Assembly: GCF_015999335.1 (NCBI RefSeq) | Contig: NZ_JAEACP010000002.1 | Location: forward strand, 124,001 to 188,000 | Length of the DNA: 64,000 nucleotides | Direction of reading: 5' to 3' | Origin: Tabrizicola soli | GTDB taxonomy: Bacteria > Pseudomonadota > Alphaproteobacteria > Rhodobacterales > Rhodobacteraceae | Shown here: in pieces, positions 1-7,892 of the stretch | How positions within the stretch are numbered: position 1 is the first letter of the stretch | Layout: each line of letters opens with the position of its first letter | Notes under the pieces: generated by a model | The model's database searches: none | The model's input: only the letters and a program-made list of their open reading frames with translations | Told to the model about the DNA's origin: nothing | Position numbers and translations under genes: made by a program

Positions 1-400
1 CCAGCGCGGCCCAGATCTGCCGGGTGAAGGTCGCGACGCTGGTCTTGCCGTTGGTGCCGGTCACCGCGACCATGCACTCCGGCTGCGGCCCGAACCAGAG
101 CGCGGCCGCACAGGCCAGCGCGGCGCGGGGGTCCTCGGCCAGGACCAGGGCCGCGTCGCTGTCGGCCAGTTCTGCGGCCGCAAGCCGCGCCCCCTCGGCA
201 TCGGTCAGGATCGCGGCCGCGCCCTGTTCCAGCGCAGCGGGGATGAAGCGGGCGCCATGGGTCGCGCTGCCGGGCAGTGCTGCGAAAAGCATTCCCGCCC
301 GGACCGCGCGGCTGTCCGCGGTCACGCCGGAAAGCGCCGGGTCGCGTCCGGCCCGGGCGGTCAGGCCCAGGTCCGATAACCGTATCGCGCGCGAAGTCAT
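1..400 (-). CDS. murE: UDP-N-acetylmuramoyl-tripeptide synthetase MurE, N-terminal part (cut by window edge)
   Basis: Only the first 133 codons are inside the window; the gene runs off the left edge. MurE adds meso-diaminopimelate to UDP-MurNAc-L-Ala-D-Glu in the cytoplasm during peptidoglycan precursor synthesis. The visible part shows the Mur ligase N-terminal domain (TADSRAV, then an alanine-rich stretch) and, near residue 112, the ATP-binding loop VTGTNGKTS that is diagnostic of Mur ligases. MurE is preferred over MurF because the gene directly follows ftsI in the conserved dcw order; the stop of ftsI is 13 bases upstream of its ATG. The call rests on one domain and on gene order, so the exact Mur enzyme is inferred. 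Confidence 0.88.
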   Translation of the reverse strand, partial: MTSRAIRLSDLGLTARAGRDPALSGVTADSRAVRAGMLFAALPGSATHGARFIPAALEQGAAAILTDAEGARLAAAELADSDAALVLAEDPRAALACAAALWFGPQPECMVAVTGTNGKTSVATFTRQIWAAL

Positions 401-413
401 CCGCCGCCCCCTG

Positions 414-2204
414 TCAGTTGCTGGCGGCTGTTACCGCATCCGGAGCAGGGGGTTCAAGCTTGGGACGCAGCCCCATGAGCGGCGCGACGCGACGGATGAT
501 CTCGGAGGCGACGGGAACGGCGGTCCAGCCGGCGGTGCGGCGGGCCTGCGACAGCGTGGTGTCCATCGGCTCGTCCAGGGTCACGATCAGCACATATTGC
601 GGGTTCGAGGCCGGAAACACCGAGGCGAAGGTGTTGACCACCTTGTCCTTGTAGTAGCCGCCGGTCTTCTTCGGCTTGTCCGCCGTCCCGGTCTTGCCCG
701 CGACCTCGTAGCCCGGCACCTCGCCAAGGCTGGCGGTGCCTTCGGTCACCACACGGCGCAGCATGGTGACGGCATCATGGGCGGTCTTCTCGCTCATCAC
801 CCGGACGCCGGTGGTCGGCCCCTCGCGTTTCAGGAGCGTGGGCTTGATCATCACCCCGCCGTTGGCGATCGCCGCATAGGCGGCGGCCAGGTGCATCGGG
901 CTGGCCGACATGCCGTGCCCGTAAGAGGTGGTAATGGTGACGATCTCGGGCCATTTCTTCGGGATCAGCGGCCGCGCGCCCGGCGCCTCGACCAGTTCCA
1001 GCGGCGTCGGCTCGAAGAAACCCAAAGATTTCAGGAAGGCCTGCTGGCGCAAGGGACCGATCATCAGCGCGATATGCGCCGTGCCGACGTTCGACGACTT
1101 GGCGATGACATCCGTCACCGACAGGAGCGGGCCATAGTTCTTGCCCTCGAACTCCTTGATCTTGTGCTTGCCCCAGACCATCGGCGCATTGGCGTCGACC
1201 ATGGTGGCGGGCGTGACCAGGCCCAGTTCCATCGCCTGGGCCACGGCAAAGATCTTGAAGGTGGACCCCAACTCGTAGACCCCCTGCACCGCGCGGTTGA
1301 ACAGCGGACTGTCGCCGGGTTCGGCGTTCTTGTCGACCAGGGGATTGGGCCGGTCGTTCGGATCGAAATTCGGCAAGGAGGCCAGGGCAAGGATCTCGCC
1401 GGTGCGCACGTCCATCAGGATCGCCGCCGCACCCTTGGCGTTCAGCATCTGCATCCCGGCGAAGAGGACCTCCTCGATCGTGGCCTGCAGCGAGAGGTCC
1501 AGCGAAAGCGTCAGCGCCCTGCCCGCCTGGGCCGGGTCGCGCAGCCGCGCGTCCAGCGCCTTCTCGACGCCCGCCGTGCCGATCACCTCGGCCGAATGCA
1601 CGCCCTCGGCCCCGAAGGAAGTGCCGCCAAGGACATGCGCGGCCAGCGTGCCATTCGGATAAAGCCGCATCTCGCGCGGGCCGAAGAGAAGGCCGGGGTC
1701 GCCGATCTCGTGCACGAGCTGCATCTGTTCGGGGCTGAGGACCTTCTTGATCCAGACGAAGCTGCGCCCGTCGGTGAACCGCCGCTCCAGCGCCTTGGCG
1801 TCGAGGTCGGGGAAGATTTCGGCCAGCTTCACGGCCACGCCCTTGGGGTCCACCATGACCTTGGGATGCGCGTAAAGCGCGTGGGTGGTCATGTTGGTGG
1901 CCAGGATCCGGCCGTTGCGGTCGGTGATGTCGGCGCGTTGCGCGATGATCTCGGCGCCGGGGGCGGAGGCGCGCGGCTCCACCGGCTCGGTCGCGGCCAT
2001 CAGGCCCATGCGGGCGCCGATCGCGCCGAAGGCGACGACAAAGCCCAGAGACAGGAGCAGCAGCCGGAACTCGGCGCGCGAGCGGGATTTCTCGCGCATC
2101 GCCTCGTGCCGCAGGCGCAGGTTCTCCTTCTCGATCTGGTCGGGGTTCAGCCCGTCCTCGCGGGCTTGCAGGATCCGGGCGAGCGGCCGCAGGGGCGTGC
2201 GCAT
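414..2204 (-). CDS. ftsI: Peptidoglycan D,D-transpeptidase FtsI (PBP3)
   Basis: A 596-residue class B penicillin-binding protein that cross-links septal peptidoglycan in the divisome. Residues 47-68 form one membrane anchor after a basic cytoplasmic tail; the PBP dimerisation domain follows (about 85-225) and then the transpeptidase domain. The three active-site motifs are visible: STFK at 314-317 (nucleophile Ser314), SSN at 370-372 and KTG at 504-506. The ATG at 2204 is chosen because it overlaps the ftsL stop in a TGATG junction; a longer open frame upstream would only overlap ftsL. It sits between ftsL and murE as in other dcw clusters and is probably translated by coupling with ftsL. Confidence 0.96.
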   Translation of the reverse strand: MRTPLRPLARILQAREDGLNPDQIEKENLRLRHEAMREKSRSRAEFRLLLLSLGFVVAFGAIGARMGLMAATEPVEPRASAPGAEIIAQRADITDRNGRILATNMTTHALYAHPKVMVDPKGVAVKLAEIFPDLDAKALERRFTDGRSFVWIKKVLSPEQMQLVHEIGDPGLLFGPREMRLYPNGTLAAHVLGGTSFGAEGVHSAEVIGTAGVEKALDARLRDPAQAGRALTLSLDLSLQATIEEVLFAGMQMLNAKGAAAILMDVRTGEILALASLPNFDPNDRPNPLVDKNAEPGDSPLFNRAVQGVYELGSTFKIFAVAQAMELGLVTPATMVDANAPMVWGKHKIKEFEGKNYGPLLSVTDVIAKSSNVGTAHIALMIGPLRQQAFLKSLGFFEPTPLELVEAPGARPLIPKKWPEIVTITTSYGHGMSASPMHLAAAYAAIANGGVMIKPTLLKREGPTTGVRVMSEKTAHDAVTMLRRVVTEGTASLGEVPGYEVAGKTGTADKPKKTGGYYKDKVVNTFASVFPASNPQYVLIVTLDEPMDTTLSQARRTAGWTAVPVASEIIRRVAPLMGLRPKLEPPAPDAVTAASN

Positions 2205-2557
2205 CAAAGGCCCTCCTCGATCGGTTCGGGTGCCTGAATGTCCACCGGCATGTCGATCTCGGGCAGGGTCTGCCGCGGATAGGCGACCTGGGCCGCGGTA
2301 CCGAACTGGCCCGGCTCCATCGGCAAAAGGCCGAGGCGGTCGAAGTTCACCGTCGCCAGTTCGCGCAACCGATCGGGACGGTTGAGGTAGGCCCATTCCG
2401 CGCGCTGGACCGACAGGGCCTCGCGCAGGCCGACGATCTGGCGTTGCAGGCCCGCCATCTCCTTCAGCGCGGCCTGGGTCGCATAGTTCTCGCGGTAGGC
2501 CCAGAAGCCCAGCGCGATCAGGGCGAGGAAGGAGAGGACATAAAGCACGGGGCGCAT
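2204..2557 (-). CDS. ftsL: Cell division protein FtsL
   Basis: A 117-residue bitopic protein. One hydrophobic segment (residues 4-19, VLYVLSFLALIALGFW) is followed by a periplasmic heptad-like coiled coil (about 25-65) containing the ALKEMAGLQRQIVGLREAL stretch, then a proline-rich tail. FtsL forms the FtsB-FtsL-FtsQ complex that activates the septal synthase. Sequence conservation of FtsL is weak, so size, topology and position between rsmH and ftsI carry most of the identification. Both ends use TGATG overlaps (with rsmH upstream and ftsI downstream), implying translational coupling through the three genes. Confidence 0.9.
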   Translation of the reverse strand: MRPVLYVLSFLALIALGFWAYRENYATQAALKEMAGLQRQIVGLREALSVQRAEWAYLNRPDRLRELATVNFDRLGLLPMEPGQFGTAAQVAYPRQTLPEIDMPVDIQAPEPIEEGL

Positions 2558-3561
2558 CAGCGGCGTCCTTTCGGTCGGATCTGCGGCACGCCGAGGTCGG
2601 CCGGGTCGATGGCTTGCGCGGGCGCGGCCGTACGCCGCGCGACGCGCAGCTTCGCCGACCGGGCGCGGGGGTTGCGGGCGATCTCGTCCTCGTCCGGGGC
2701 CACGGGCTTGCGGGTCACGAGGTCGAAGCGGGCCCTGGTGTCGGCCTTCGCCGGGGCATAGCGGTTGGCGTTCGCCTCATGGCCGCTGGCCAGCTGGAAG
2801 AACCGTTTCACGATCCGGTCCTCGAGGGAGTGGAAGGTGACGACGGCAAGCAGCCCACCGGGTTTCAGCGCGCGTTCGGCGGCGGCAAGCCCTTCGGCCA
2901 GTTCGGAAAACTCGGTGTTCACCGCAATGCGGATCGCCTGGAAGCTGCGGGTCGCGGGATGGCTTTGCCCCGGCTTCGGGCGAGGCAGACAGCGGGCGAC
3001 GATCTCGGCCAGCCGCGCCGTGGTGGTGATCGGCTCGACGCTGCGGGCCGCGACGATGGCATGGGCGATCCGGCGCGAGGCGCGCTCCTCGCCGTAGTGA
3101 TAGAGGATGTCGGCCAGCACGCTCTCATCGGTGGTGTTCACCAGATCGGCGGCGGAGGGGCCGGACTGGCTCATCCGCATGTCCAGGGGCCCGTCCTTCT
3201 GGAACGAGAATCCCCGCTCGGCCTGATCCAGTTGCATGGAGCTGACGCCAAGGTCGAGGACGACGCCATCCAGCGCCTCGCCCGCCAGCGTGTCGAGGTC
3301 CGAGAAGGTGCCCGCCACCAGCCGCAGCCGGTCGCCATGATCCGTGGCCCAGCCGGCCGCCATCTCCAGCGCCAGCGGATCGCGGTCGATGCCGATCACC
3401 CGATCCGCCCCGGCGGCCAGAAGCGCGCGGGTGTAGCCTCCTGCCCCCAGCGTCCCGTCCAGCCAGACGCCGGACACGGGAGAACATTCCCGCAGGATCG
3501 CGTCGATCAATACCGGGATATGGGGATCGTCGGAGGGGCGGCCTGGCAGCGGACCCGGCAT
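2557..3561 (-). CDS. rsmH: 16S rRNA (cytosine(1402)-N(4))-methyltransferase RsmH (MraW)
   Basis: A 334-residue SAM-dependent enzyme that methylates N4 of C1402 in the decoding centre of 16S rRNA. Family signatures are clear: the start [11 protein letters not shown], the SAM-binding loop [10 protein letters not shown] at about 35-44, the acidic end of strand 2 (GIDRDPLAL), [29 protein letters not shown] and the C-terminal [18 protein letters not shown]. Length is normal for the family. It lies three bases after the mraZ stop and overlaps ftsL by TGATG, the usual dcw order. Confidence 0.97.
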   Translation of the reverse strand: MPGPLPGRPSDDPHIPVLIDAILRECSPVSGVWLDGTLGAGGYTRALLAAGADRVIGIDRDPLALEMAAGWATDHGDRLRLVAGTFSDLDTLAGEALDGVVLDLGVSSMQLDQAERGFSFQKDGPLDMRMSQSGPSAADLVNTTDESVLADILYHYGEERASRRIAHAIVAARSVEPITTTARLAEIVARCLPRPKPGQSHPATRSFQAIRIAVNTEFSELAEGLAAAERALKPGGLLAVVTFHSLEDRIVKRFFQLASGHEANANRYAPAKADTRARFDLVTRKPVAPDEDEIARNPRARSAKLRVARRTAAPAQAIDPADLGVPQIRPKGRR

Positions 3562-3564
3562 GGC

Positions 3565-4071
3565 CTACCCCGTCCGCTTGTGCCGCCCGACAAGGGTCAG
3601 CGGGTCGATGTCGTCATCCTCGTCATCCTCGGCCAGCTCGGCGTCATAGACCTCGCGGCGATAGAGGCGGAAACGGTTGGTGAAGCCGGCGAAGGCGGCC
3701 TCGGCGTCCGAAGGCAGGTCGCCCGCAAAGCCCATCTTCTCGCGCACGCGCGGGGGCAGGACGATGCGGCCGTCGGCGTCGATCTCGACCATCACGGAGC
3801 GGCTGATCAGGTCGCGCTCGGCGCGGGTGCGCTCGGGCGAGCCCATCTCCATCGCCTCGATATCCTCGGCCAGCCGGTCGGCGCCGTGCTTGGAATAGCA
3901 TTCGACGAAGGTCCGCGCCTTGCCGCCGTAGACCAGGTAGAGGCGCGCGCCGCCCTTCTCGCCCTTCTGGGGATCGTCGGAATTCAGGATGGCGCGGAAG
4001 GCGGCCGGGATCGAAACCCGGGCCTTGGCATCTACCTTCTGGTAGAACTCGCCTCTGAACGCCTCTGCCAT
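3565..4071 (-). CDS. mraZ: Transcriptional regulator MraZ
   Basis: A 168-residue first gene of the dcw cluster. It has two SpoVT/AbrB-like swapped-hairpin halves, each with the DxxxR signature: VDAKARVSIPAAFR near residues 13-26 and IDADGRIVLPPRVRE near 97-111. MraZ forms ring-shaped oligomers that bind TGGG-type repeats in its own promoter region and usually represses the cluster. The tail is unusually acidic (EDDEDDDID) before a basic end. Its leader of roughly 270 bases contains a terminator and a phased TGGG array (separate entries), so both autoregulation and premature termination are likely to control the gene. Confidence 0.96.
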   Translation of the reverse strand: MAEAFRGEFYQKVDAKARVSIPAAFRAILNSDDPQKGEKGGARLYLVYGGKARTFVECYSKHGADRLAEDIEAMEMGSPERTRAERDLISRSVMVEIDADGRIVLPPRVREKMGFAGDLPSDAEAAFAGFTNRFRLYRREVYDAELAEDDEDDDIDPLTLVGRHKRTG

Positions 4072-4118
4072 GCCTTTCGGCCTTCCAAAATGTCCGTCGA
4101 GCCCGGGGCGATGGAATG

Positions 4119-4157
4119 AAAAAGGCGGATCGGGTTGCTGCCACTACCCGATCCGCC
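4119..4157 (-). terminator. Rho-independent terminator inside the mraZ leader
   Basis: On the minus strand a perfect 12-bp stem (GGCGGATCGGGT at 4157-4146 pairs with its complement at 4135-4124) closes a 10-base loop and is followed at once by five T residues (4123-4119). It lies 48 bases before the mraZ ATG, inside the transcript that feeds the dcw cluster, so it must be read through for mraZ expression. Termination here would release the leader as a separate small RNA. Confidence 0.9.
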
Positions 4158-4339
4158 GCTGTCCCATCGCTGGGCGTCCAGCTACGCGCGCCACCTGGGG
4201 GAGATGTCTGCTCGCTCGCGCGCCGGATCTGTGTCGCCGATGAAAGGGGCTGCCTGTATGAAGGTGCCTTACGCCTTGGTTCGGGGTCTTTTAGCCGCCC
4301 CTGCCATTCACTGCCCATCGCATCGTCGTGAGCTCAAAG
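4119..4339 (-). ncRNA. upsM: UpsM-like leader sRNA of the dcw cluster
   Basis: In Rhodobacter sphaeroides the mraZ leader is about 268 nt long, contains a Rho-independent terminator, and terminated transcripts form the abundant sRNA UpsM; the leader is described as conserved in Rhodobacteraceae. Here the same layout is seen: no gene for over 600 bases upstream of mraZ, a strong terminator 48 bases before its ATG, and a structured, GC-rich leader. The 3' end is set by the T-tract; the 5' end (about 4339) is inferred from the R. sphaeroides leader length and from a TGTAAT -10-like hexamer at 4353-4348. No sequence alignment was possible, so homology is judged from position and architecture. Confidence 0.75.
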
Positions 4340-4343
4340 TGCA

Positions 4344-4377
4344 TGGGATTACATGGGAACGCAAGGGAAAATTTGGG
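4344..4377 (-). promoter_or_regulatory. Phased TGGG repeats, probable MraZ operator
   Basis: Four 4-base blocks, TGGG (4344-4347), TGGG (4354-4357), AGGG (4364-4367) and TGGG (4374-4377), occur at exactly 10-bp period on the plus strand. MraZ operators in Escherichia coli are TGGGN repeats separated by 5-base spacers, the same 10-bp phase. The array sits at the expected start of the mraZ leader. It reads TGGG on the strand opposite to mraZ. One block deviates at its first base. Confidence 0.72.
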
Positions 4378-4677
4378 CGACCAGCCCTGCATCTTGTGCT
4401 GGCGGGGGGCCGGGTCCAGCATTTTGTATTGGATTTCGCTGCAAAGATCCAAGCTGTGGGAAGAACCTCCCAAGAACTCCGCTAGATATTGTGGATCGCT
4501 CACAGCGGATGACGGTCCCGTGATTTCCCGGAATTCGGGCCGAGGGGATGGAAGCCTCGGGCAAAAACCATGGTCATCCGCCGTTTCTGCCCGGAATCAC
4601 CCGTCCCGACTAGTACTTTGCCCGGCCTTTCCCATGAAATCCCGGAGGCTGTGATTCGAAATCCCCAGTGGCCCCCG
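4378..4677. other. Intergenic region between the dcw promoter and the TetR gene
   Basis: About 300 bases lie between the TGGG array and the tetR stop. No convincing coding frame, tRNA or terminator is visible. A sequence resembling a T-loop (TTCGAATC, minus strand near 4650) has no matching tRNA stems. Confidence 0.5.
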
Positions 4678-5262
4678 TCAGGCCGGACGGCCGAACAGAA
4701 GCCGCAGGTAGCGCTCCAGATGGTCGAACGCCTCACGCGCGGGGGCGGGATCGTCCAGCGCCTTGGCCAGCACGATGCCGCCCTGCACCGCGACCTGGAC
4801 CATCCGGCCCAGGCTTTCGGCCGTCACCCCCGCCACCGGATGCGCGGCAAGCGCGGCGGCGAGGTGGGCGCGGACATGGTCGACGCCCGAGCGGATGCTG
4901 GCCGCCGCCGCCGCCCGGATCGGGGGCGAGCTTTCATACGCCTCCTGCACCGTTGTCCCGGCGACGCAGGAAAACTCGGGGATCGGCATCTCCAGAAGCT
5001 GGCGCCGCAGGTCGAGATAGGCCAGCACCCGGTCCAGCGGATCGGGCAGACTGTTGTAGGCATGGGCCGCGAACATCGCGCCGGTGGTTTCGGTCCAGTC
5101 CTCGATCAGGGCGACGCCCAGGGCCTCTTTCGACGGGAAATGGTGGAAGAAGGCGCCCTTGGTCACCCCGGCGGCGGCGCAGAGGTCGTCGACGCTGGTG
5201 GCCGCAAAGCCCTTGTGGCGAACCAGCGCGCGCGCGGCCACGCACCCCCCCCCGCCCCCCAC
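4678..5262 (-). CDS. TetR family transcriptional regulator with disrupted N-terminus
   Basis: From about residue 8 the product is a normal TetR/AcrR protein: the helix-turn-helix reads ALVRHKGFAATSVDDLCAAA then GVTKGAFFHHFPSKEAL, followed by a helical ligand-binding domain with a C-terminal pattern typical of the TetR_C group. The start is abnormal. An ATG at 5310 overlaps the stop of the upstream VOC gene by ATGA, as expected of an operon, but its frame meets TAA after eight codons (5286-5284) and then a glycine-rich, low-complexity run (G tracts at 5262-5240) before rejoining the normal protein in the same frame. Only a GTG at 5262 gives an open frame, and it cuts into helix 1. Either the gene is damaged or the sequence is faulty there. 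It probably controlled the two VOC genes and itself. Confidence 0.75.
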   Translation of the reverse strand: MGGGGGCVAARALVRHKGFAATSVDDLCAAAGVTKGAFFHHFPSKEALGVALIEDWTETTGAMFAAHAYNSLPDPLDRVLAYLDLRRQLLEMPIPEFSCVAGTTVQEAYESSPPIRAAAAASIRSGVDHVRAHLAAALAAHPVAGVTAESLGRMVQVAVQGGIVLAKALDDPAPAREAFDHLERYLRLLFGRPA

Positions 5263-5306
5263 GCCCCCGGGTACCCCGGCCCGTTACGGCACTGCCGCGC
5301 CTGTCG

Positions 5307-5765
5307 TCATGGCCCCTTGTCCCAGAGTGCGGGATCGGGTGTCAACACGGCCCATTTCAGCCCGAAGGGATCGGCCAGCAGGCCCCAGGTATCGCCCCAG
5401 AACTGCCGCTCATAGGGCGCGAGCACCGTGCAGCCTGCCGCGACCGCCCGGTCCCACCACATCTGCCCATCCGGCACGACCAGTTGCAGATGCCCGCGCG
5501 GCATCGGGCTGTCCGAGGCCCGGGTGCCCGACATGTCGCTGTAATCGGTCAGCATCAGCGCGCCGCCGTTGATCTCGAGCTGCAGGTGCATGAACTTGCC
5601 GGGTTCTCCCTCCATCGGCATCCGGCCGATGTCGCGGGCGGCGAAGGCCTTCTCGTAGAAGGCGGCCGCCGCGCCGCATTGGCCGGCAAGGCCGAGATAC
5701 GGGATCACGCCCTGCATGATACGGTCGCCGGGCCGATAGCGTTGCTCTTGCGGAATGTCGCTCAT
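5307..5765 (-). CDS. VOC family protein (glyoxalase/PhnB-like)
   Basis: A 152-residue protein with paired beta-alpha-beta-beta-beta modules of the vicinal oxygen chelate fold: GVIPYLGLAGQCGAAAAFYE, then KFMHLQLEINGGALMLTD and, in the second half, HLQLVVPDGQMWWDRAVAAG and WGDTWGLLADPFGLKWAV. This resembles PhnB-like VOC proteins, many of unknown function; metal ligands and substrate cannot be assigned here. The gene lies 9 bases after a second VOC gene and its stop overlaps the ATG of the TetR gene, so the three probably form one operon. Confidence 0.85.
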   Translation of the reverse strand: MSDIPQEQRYRPGDRIMQGVIPYLGLAGQCGAAAAFYEKAFAARDIGRMPMEGEPGKFMHLQLEINGGALMLTDYSDMSGTRASDSPMPRGHLQLVVPDGQMWWDRAVAAGCTVLAPYERQFWGDTWGLLADPFGLKWAVLTPDPALWDKGP

Positions 5766-5774
5766 CCTGGCCCC

Positions 5775-6251
5775 CTATGCCGCTGCGGCCTGGACGGCGG
5801 CCAGGTCGATCTTGCCCATCTGCATCACCGCCGCCAGCGCCCGCTCGGCCCGGGCGCGGTCGGGCTGCAGCATCAGGCGCGAGACCTCGGCCGGGACCAC
5901 CTGCCAGGACAGACCATAGCGGTCCTTCAGCCAGCCGCAGGGGCCGTGGCTGCCCCCATCCGCGGCCAGCGCCTCCCATAGGCGGTCGGTCTCGGCCTGA
6001 TCGGGGGTCTCGACCATGATCGAGACGCATTCGGAGAGCGGGAACGTCGGGCCCGCGTCGAGGATCTGGTAGGGCACGCCGCGCAGGATGAAATCCACCA
6101 CCTCGAAATGCATGTTGCCATCGGGGCCCCCGTTGTCGCTGGCATAGAAGCCGGTGACGCGGCTGTCGGGGATCAGGGAACAGTAGAACTCGGCGGCCTC
6201 GCGGCCACGGCCGTTGAACCACAGGACGGTACGGATCGGTTGGGTCATCAT
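5775..6251 (-). CDS. VOC family protein (PhnB / 3-demethylubiquinone methyltransferase-like domain)
   Basis: A 158-residue VOC-fold protein: TVLWFNGRGREAAEFYCSLI at the start, a GNMHFEVVDFILRGVPYQIL strand region, SIMVETPDQAETDRLWEAL and YGLSWQVVP. Such proteins are often labelled 3-demethylubiquinone-9 3-methyltransferase, but that name is misleading; they lack a SAM fold and their substrates are mostly unknown. Two adjacent ATG codons (6251 and 6248) follow a GGAGG ribosome site; 6251 is used. It is first in a VOC-VOC-TetR operon with a promoter-operator just upstream (separate entry). Confidence 0.86.
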   Translation of the reverse strand: MMTQPIRTVLWFNGRGREAAEFYCSLIPDSRVTGFYASDNGGPDGNMHFEVVDFILRGVPYQILDAGPTFPLSECVSIMVETPDQAETDRLWEALAADGGSHGPCGWLKDRYGLSWQVVPAEVSRLMLQPDRARAERALAAVMQMGKIDLAAVQAAAA

Positions 6252-6271
6252 CTGGTCCTCCTCTAACCACA

Positions 6272-6300
6272 ATGATACCAACCAGTCGGTATGCATACAA
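6272..6300 (-). promoter_or_regulatory. Promoter with TetR-type operator for the VOC-TetR operon
   Basis: On the minus strand TTGTAT (6300-6295) and TATCAT (6277-6272) are 17 bases apart, a plausible sigma-70 promoter about 20 bases before the first VOC start. The spacer and -10 carry an 18-bp imperfect palindrome, ATACCAACCAGTCGGTAT at 6275-6292 (7 of 9 base pairs match), placed where a TetR dimer would block RNA polymerase. The regulator is inferred from its being the operon's last gene. Confidence 0.6.
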
Positions 6301-6302
6301 AC

Positions 6303-6336
6303 CAAAAGAAACCCCGGCAGCGGAAAGCTGCCGGGG
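6303..6336 (-). terminator. Rho-independent terminator of mrp
   Basis: A perfect 10-bp stem (CCCCGGCAGC with complement GCTGCCGGGG, five-base loop) lies 11 bases after the mrp stop and is followed on the minus strand by TTTCTTTT. Confidence 0.88.
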
Positions 6337-6346
6337 CCGGGGCAGG

Positions 6347-7420
6347 TCAGGCCATGCCGCCGGCGATCAGGCGGCGGGCAAGGGCGCGATAGGGCTCGGC
6401 CAGCGGGCTGTCGGTCGCGGCGATGGGGGTGCCGCTGTCGCCGGCCACGCGCACGTCCAGCGCCAGCGGCAACTCGCCCAGGAAGGGCAGGTCCAGCTTC
6501 CTCGCCTCGGCCGCAACGCCGCCATGGCCGAAGATCGGGGTGACATGGCCGCAGTTCGGGCAGCAGAAGGTGGACATGTTCTCGATCAGGCCCAGGACCG
6601 GGGTCTTCAGCTTGGAGAACATGTCCAACGCCTTGCGCGCATCCAGCAGCGCCACGTCCTGCGGGGTGGAGACGACCAGCGCCCCGGTCAGCTGCGTGCG
6701 CTGCGCCAGCGTCAGCTGCACATCCCCCGTCCCCGGCGGCAGGTCGATGATCAGGATATCCAGCTTGCCCCAGGCCACCTGCCCCAGAAGCTGCTGCAGC
6801 GCCCCCATCAGCATCGGGCCGCGCCAGATCACGGCCTCGTTCTCCTTCAGCATCAGCCCGATCGACATCATGGTGACGCCATGCGCGACCAGAGGCTCGA
6901 TGGTCTTGCCATCGGGAGAGGCGGGACGCTGGTTCACCCCCATCATCTTCGGCTGGCTCGGCCCGTGGATGTCGGCATCCAGCAGCCCGACCCGCCGCCC
7001 CTCCCGCGCCAGCGCCACGGCCAGGTTCGAGGCGACGGTGGATTTCCCCACGCCGCCCTTGCCGCTGGCGATGGCGATGATCCGGTCGATCCCCGAGATC
7101 CGCTGCGGCCCGCCCTGCTGCGGCGTCGGGTGCTGGCCGATCTTCAGGCTGGGCGGGGCAGCCTTTGGCGCCGGACCATGCGCCGTCATCACCACCTGGA
7201 CCGAGGTCACGCCGGGCAGCGCCTTCAGCCGCGCCTCGGCCTCGGCCTGGACGGGGCCCAGCGTGCGGGCCTCGTCCGGCGTCGCCGCCTCGATCACGAA
7301 GCGGACCGCGCCGCCCTCGACCGACAGGGCGCGAATCAGGTCGCGTCCGACCAGGTCCCCCCCGCCGGGCAGCGGAACCCCCGCCAGAACCCGCGTCACC
7401 GCTTCCCGATCGAGTGCCAT
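6347..7420 (-). CDS. apbC: Iron-sulfur cluster carrier protein Mrp/ApbC
   Basis: A 357-residue P-loop ATPase of the Mrp/NBP35 group that carries and delivers Fe-S clusters to apoproteins in the cytoplasm. An N-terminal DUF59/MIP18-like domain (residues 1-80) precedes the deviant Walker [10 protein letters not shown] at 120-128, then [28 protein letters not shown] and the cluster-ligand motif FCCPNCGH with CxxC. The ATG at 7420 (MALDREAV) fits family N-termini and follows GGGGGA; an in-frame ATG at 7435 preceded by AGGAG is an alternative. A strong terminator follows, so the gene is probably monocistronic. Confidence 0.95.
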   Translation of the reverse strand: MALDREAVTRVLAGVPLPGGGDLVGRDLIRALSVEGGAVRFVIEAATPDEARTLGPVQAEAEARLKALPGVTSVQVVMTAHGPAPKAAPPSLKIGQHPTPQQGGPQRISGIDRIIAIASGKGGVGKSTVASNLAVALAREGRRVGLLDADIHGPSQPKMMGVNQRPASPDGKTIEPLVAHGVTMMSIGLMLKENEAVIWRGPMLMGALQQLLGQVAWGKLDILIIDLPPGTGDVQLTLAQRTQLTGALVVSTPQDVALLDARKALDMFSKLKTPVLGLIENMSTFCCPNCGHVTPIFGHGGVAAEARKLDLPFLGELPLALDVRVAGDSGTPIAATDSPLAEPYRALARRLIAGGMA

Positions 7421-7671
7421 TGCATCCCCCGCCATCGAACTCCTGACCCTTATCGTCGTGATTATCGCGCAGAGAGGCAAGACCTGTTGACCAGTTGCTC
7501 AAAATTTCGGCGAAGGCATTAAAAAAGCATGAATATTTCGCGACGAGAGCCATGCGGATGCCGCATGGCAGCATTGCAGCCGGGGGCTATTGTGCAGTTG
7601 CAGCATAAGGTCCATCTTGCCCTCAACAGCGCAACAGAACGCCGCTGAAGCACTACAGAGGCTCATACGAG

Positions 7672-7887
7672 ATGGCATACGTCAACAGCACCCGCGTCGC
7701 CCAGAAAGGTCTTCTCGACCGGCTGGCAGACCTCAAGGACCGCGTCCTGGCCGCGATCCAGGCCCGCAGGCTCTATGCCCAGACCGTGGCTGAACTGAAC
7801 GCCCTGAGCGACCGCGACCTCGCGGATCTCGGCATCAGCCGGCTCGGCATCGTCGAAGTGGCGCGCGAGGCCGCCTTCGGCAAGTAA
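7672..7887 (+). CDS. DUF1127 small protein (CcaF1-like)
   Basis: A 71-residue basic protein ending in a DUF1127 domain, LNALSDRDLADLGISRLGIV (about residues 43-62), preceded by a helical basic region with VLAAIQARRLYAQ. In Rhodobacter sphaeroides a DUF1127 protein, CcaF1, is encoded directly upstream of four CcsR small RNAs, co-transcribed with them from a stress promoter, and affects RNA maturation and turnover. The same order is present here (four CcsR-like RNAs start within 20 bases of the stop), so a CcaF1-like role is likely. The 250 bases upstream are relatively AT-rich and hold the promoter; TTGCTC (7494-7499) and ATTAAA (17 bases further) are a weak candidate only. Confidence 0.88.
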   Translation: MAYVNSTRVAQKGLLDRLADLKDRVLAAIQARRLYAQTVAELNALSDRDLADLGISRLGIVEVAREAAFGK

Positions 7888-7892
7888 GGTTT

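Noticed and set aside
4119-4339. RNase P RNA in the long leader before mraZ
   Set aside because: The universal RNase P blocks (GAGGAAAGTCC, ACAGAA-type, GGTAAGGGTG-type) are missing on both strands.
4620-4670. Possible tRNA fragment with TTCGAATC
   Set aside because: The flanking bases do not form a T stem or an acceptor stem.
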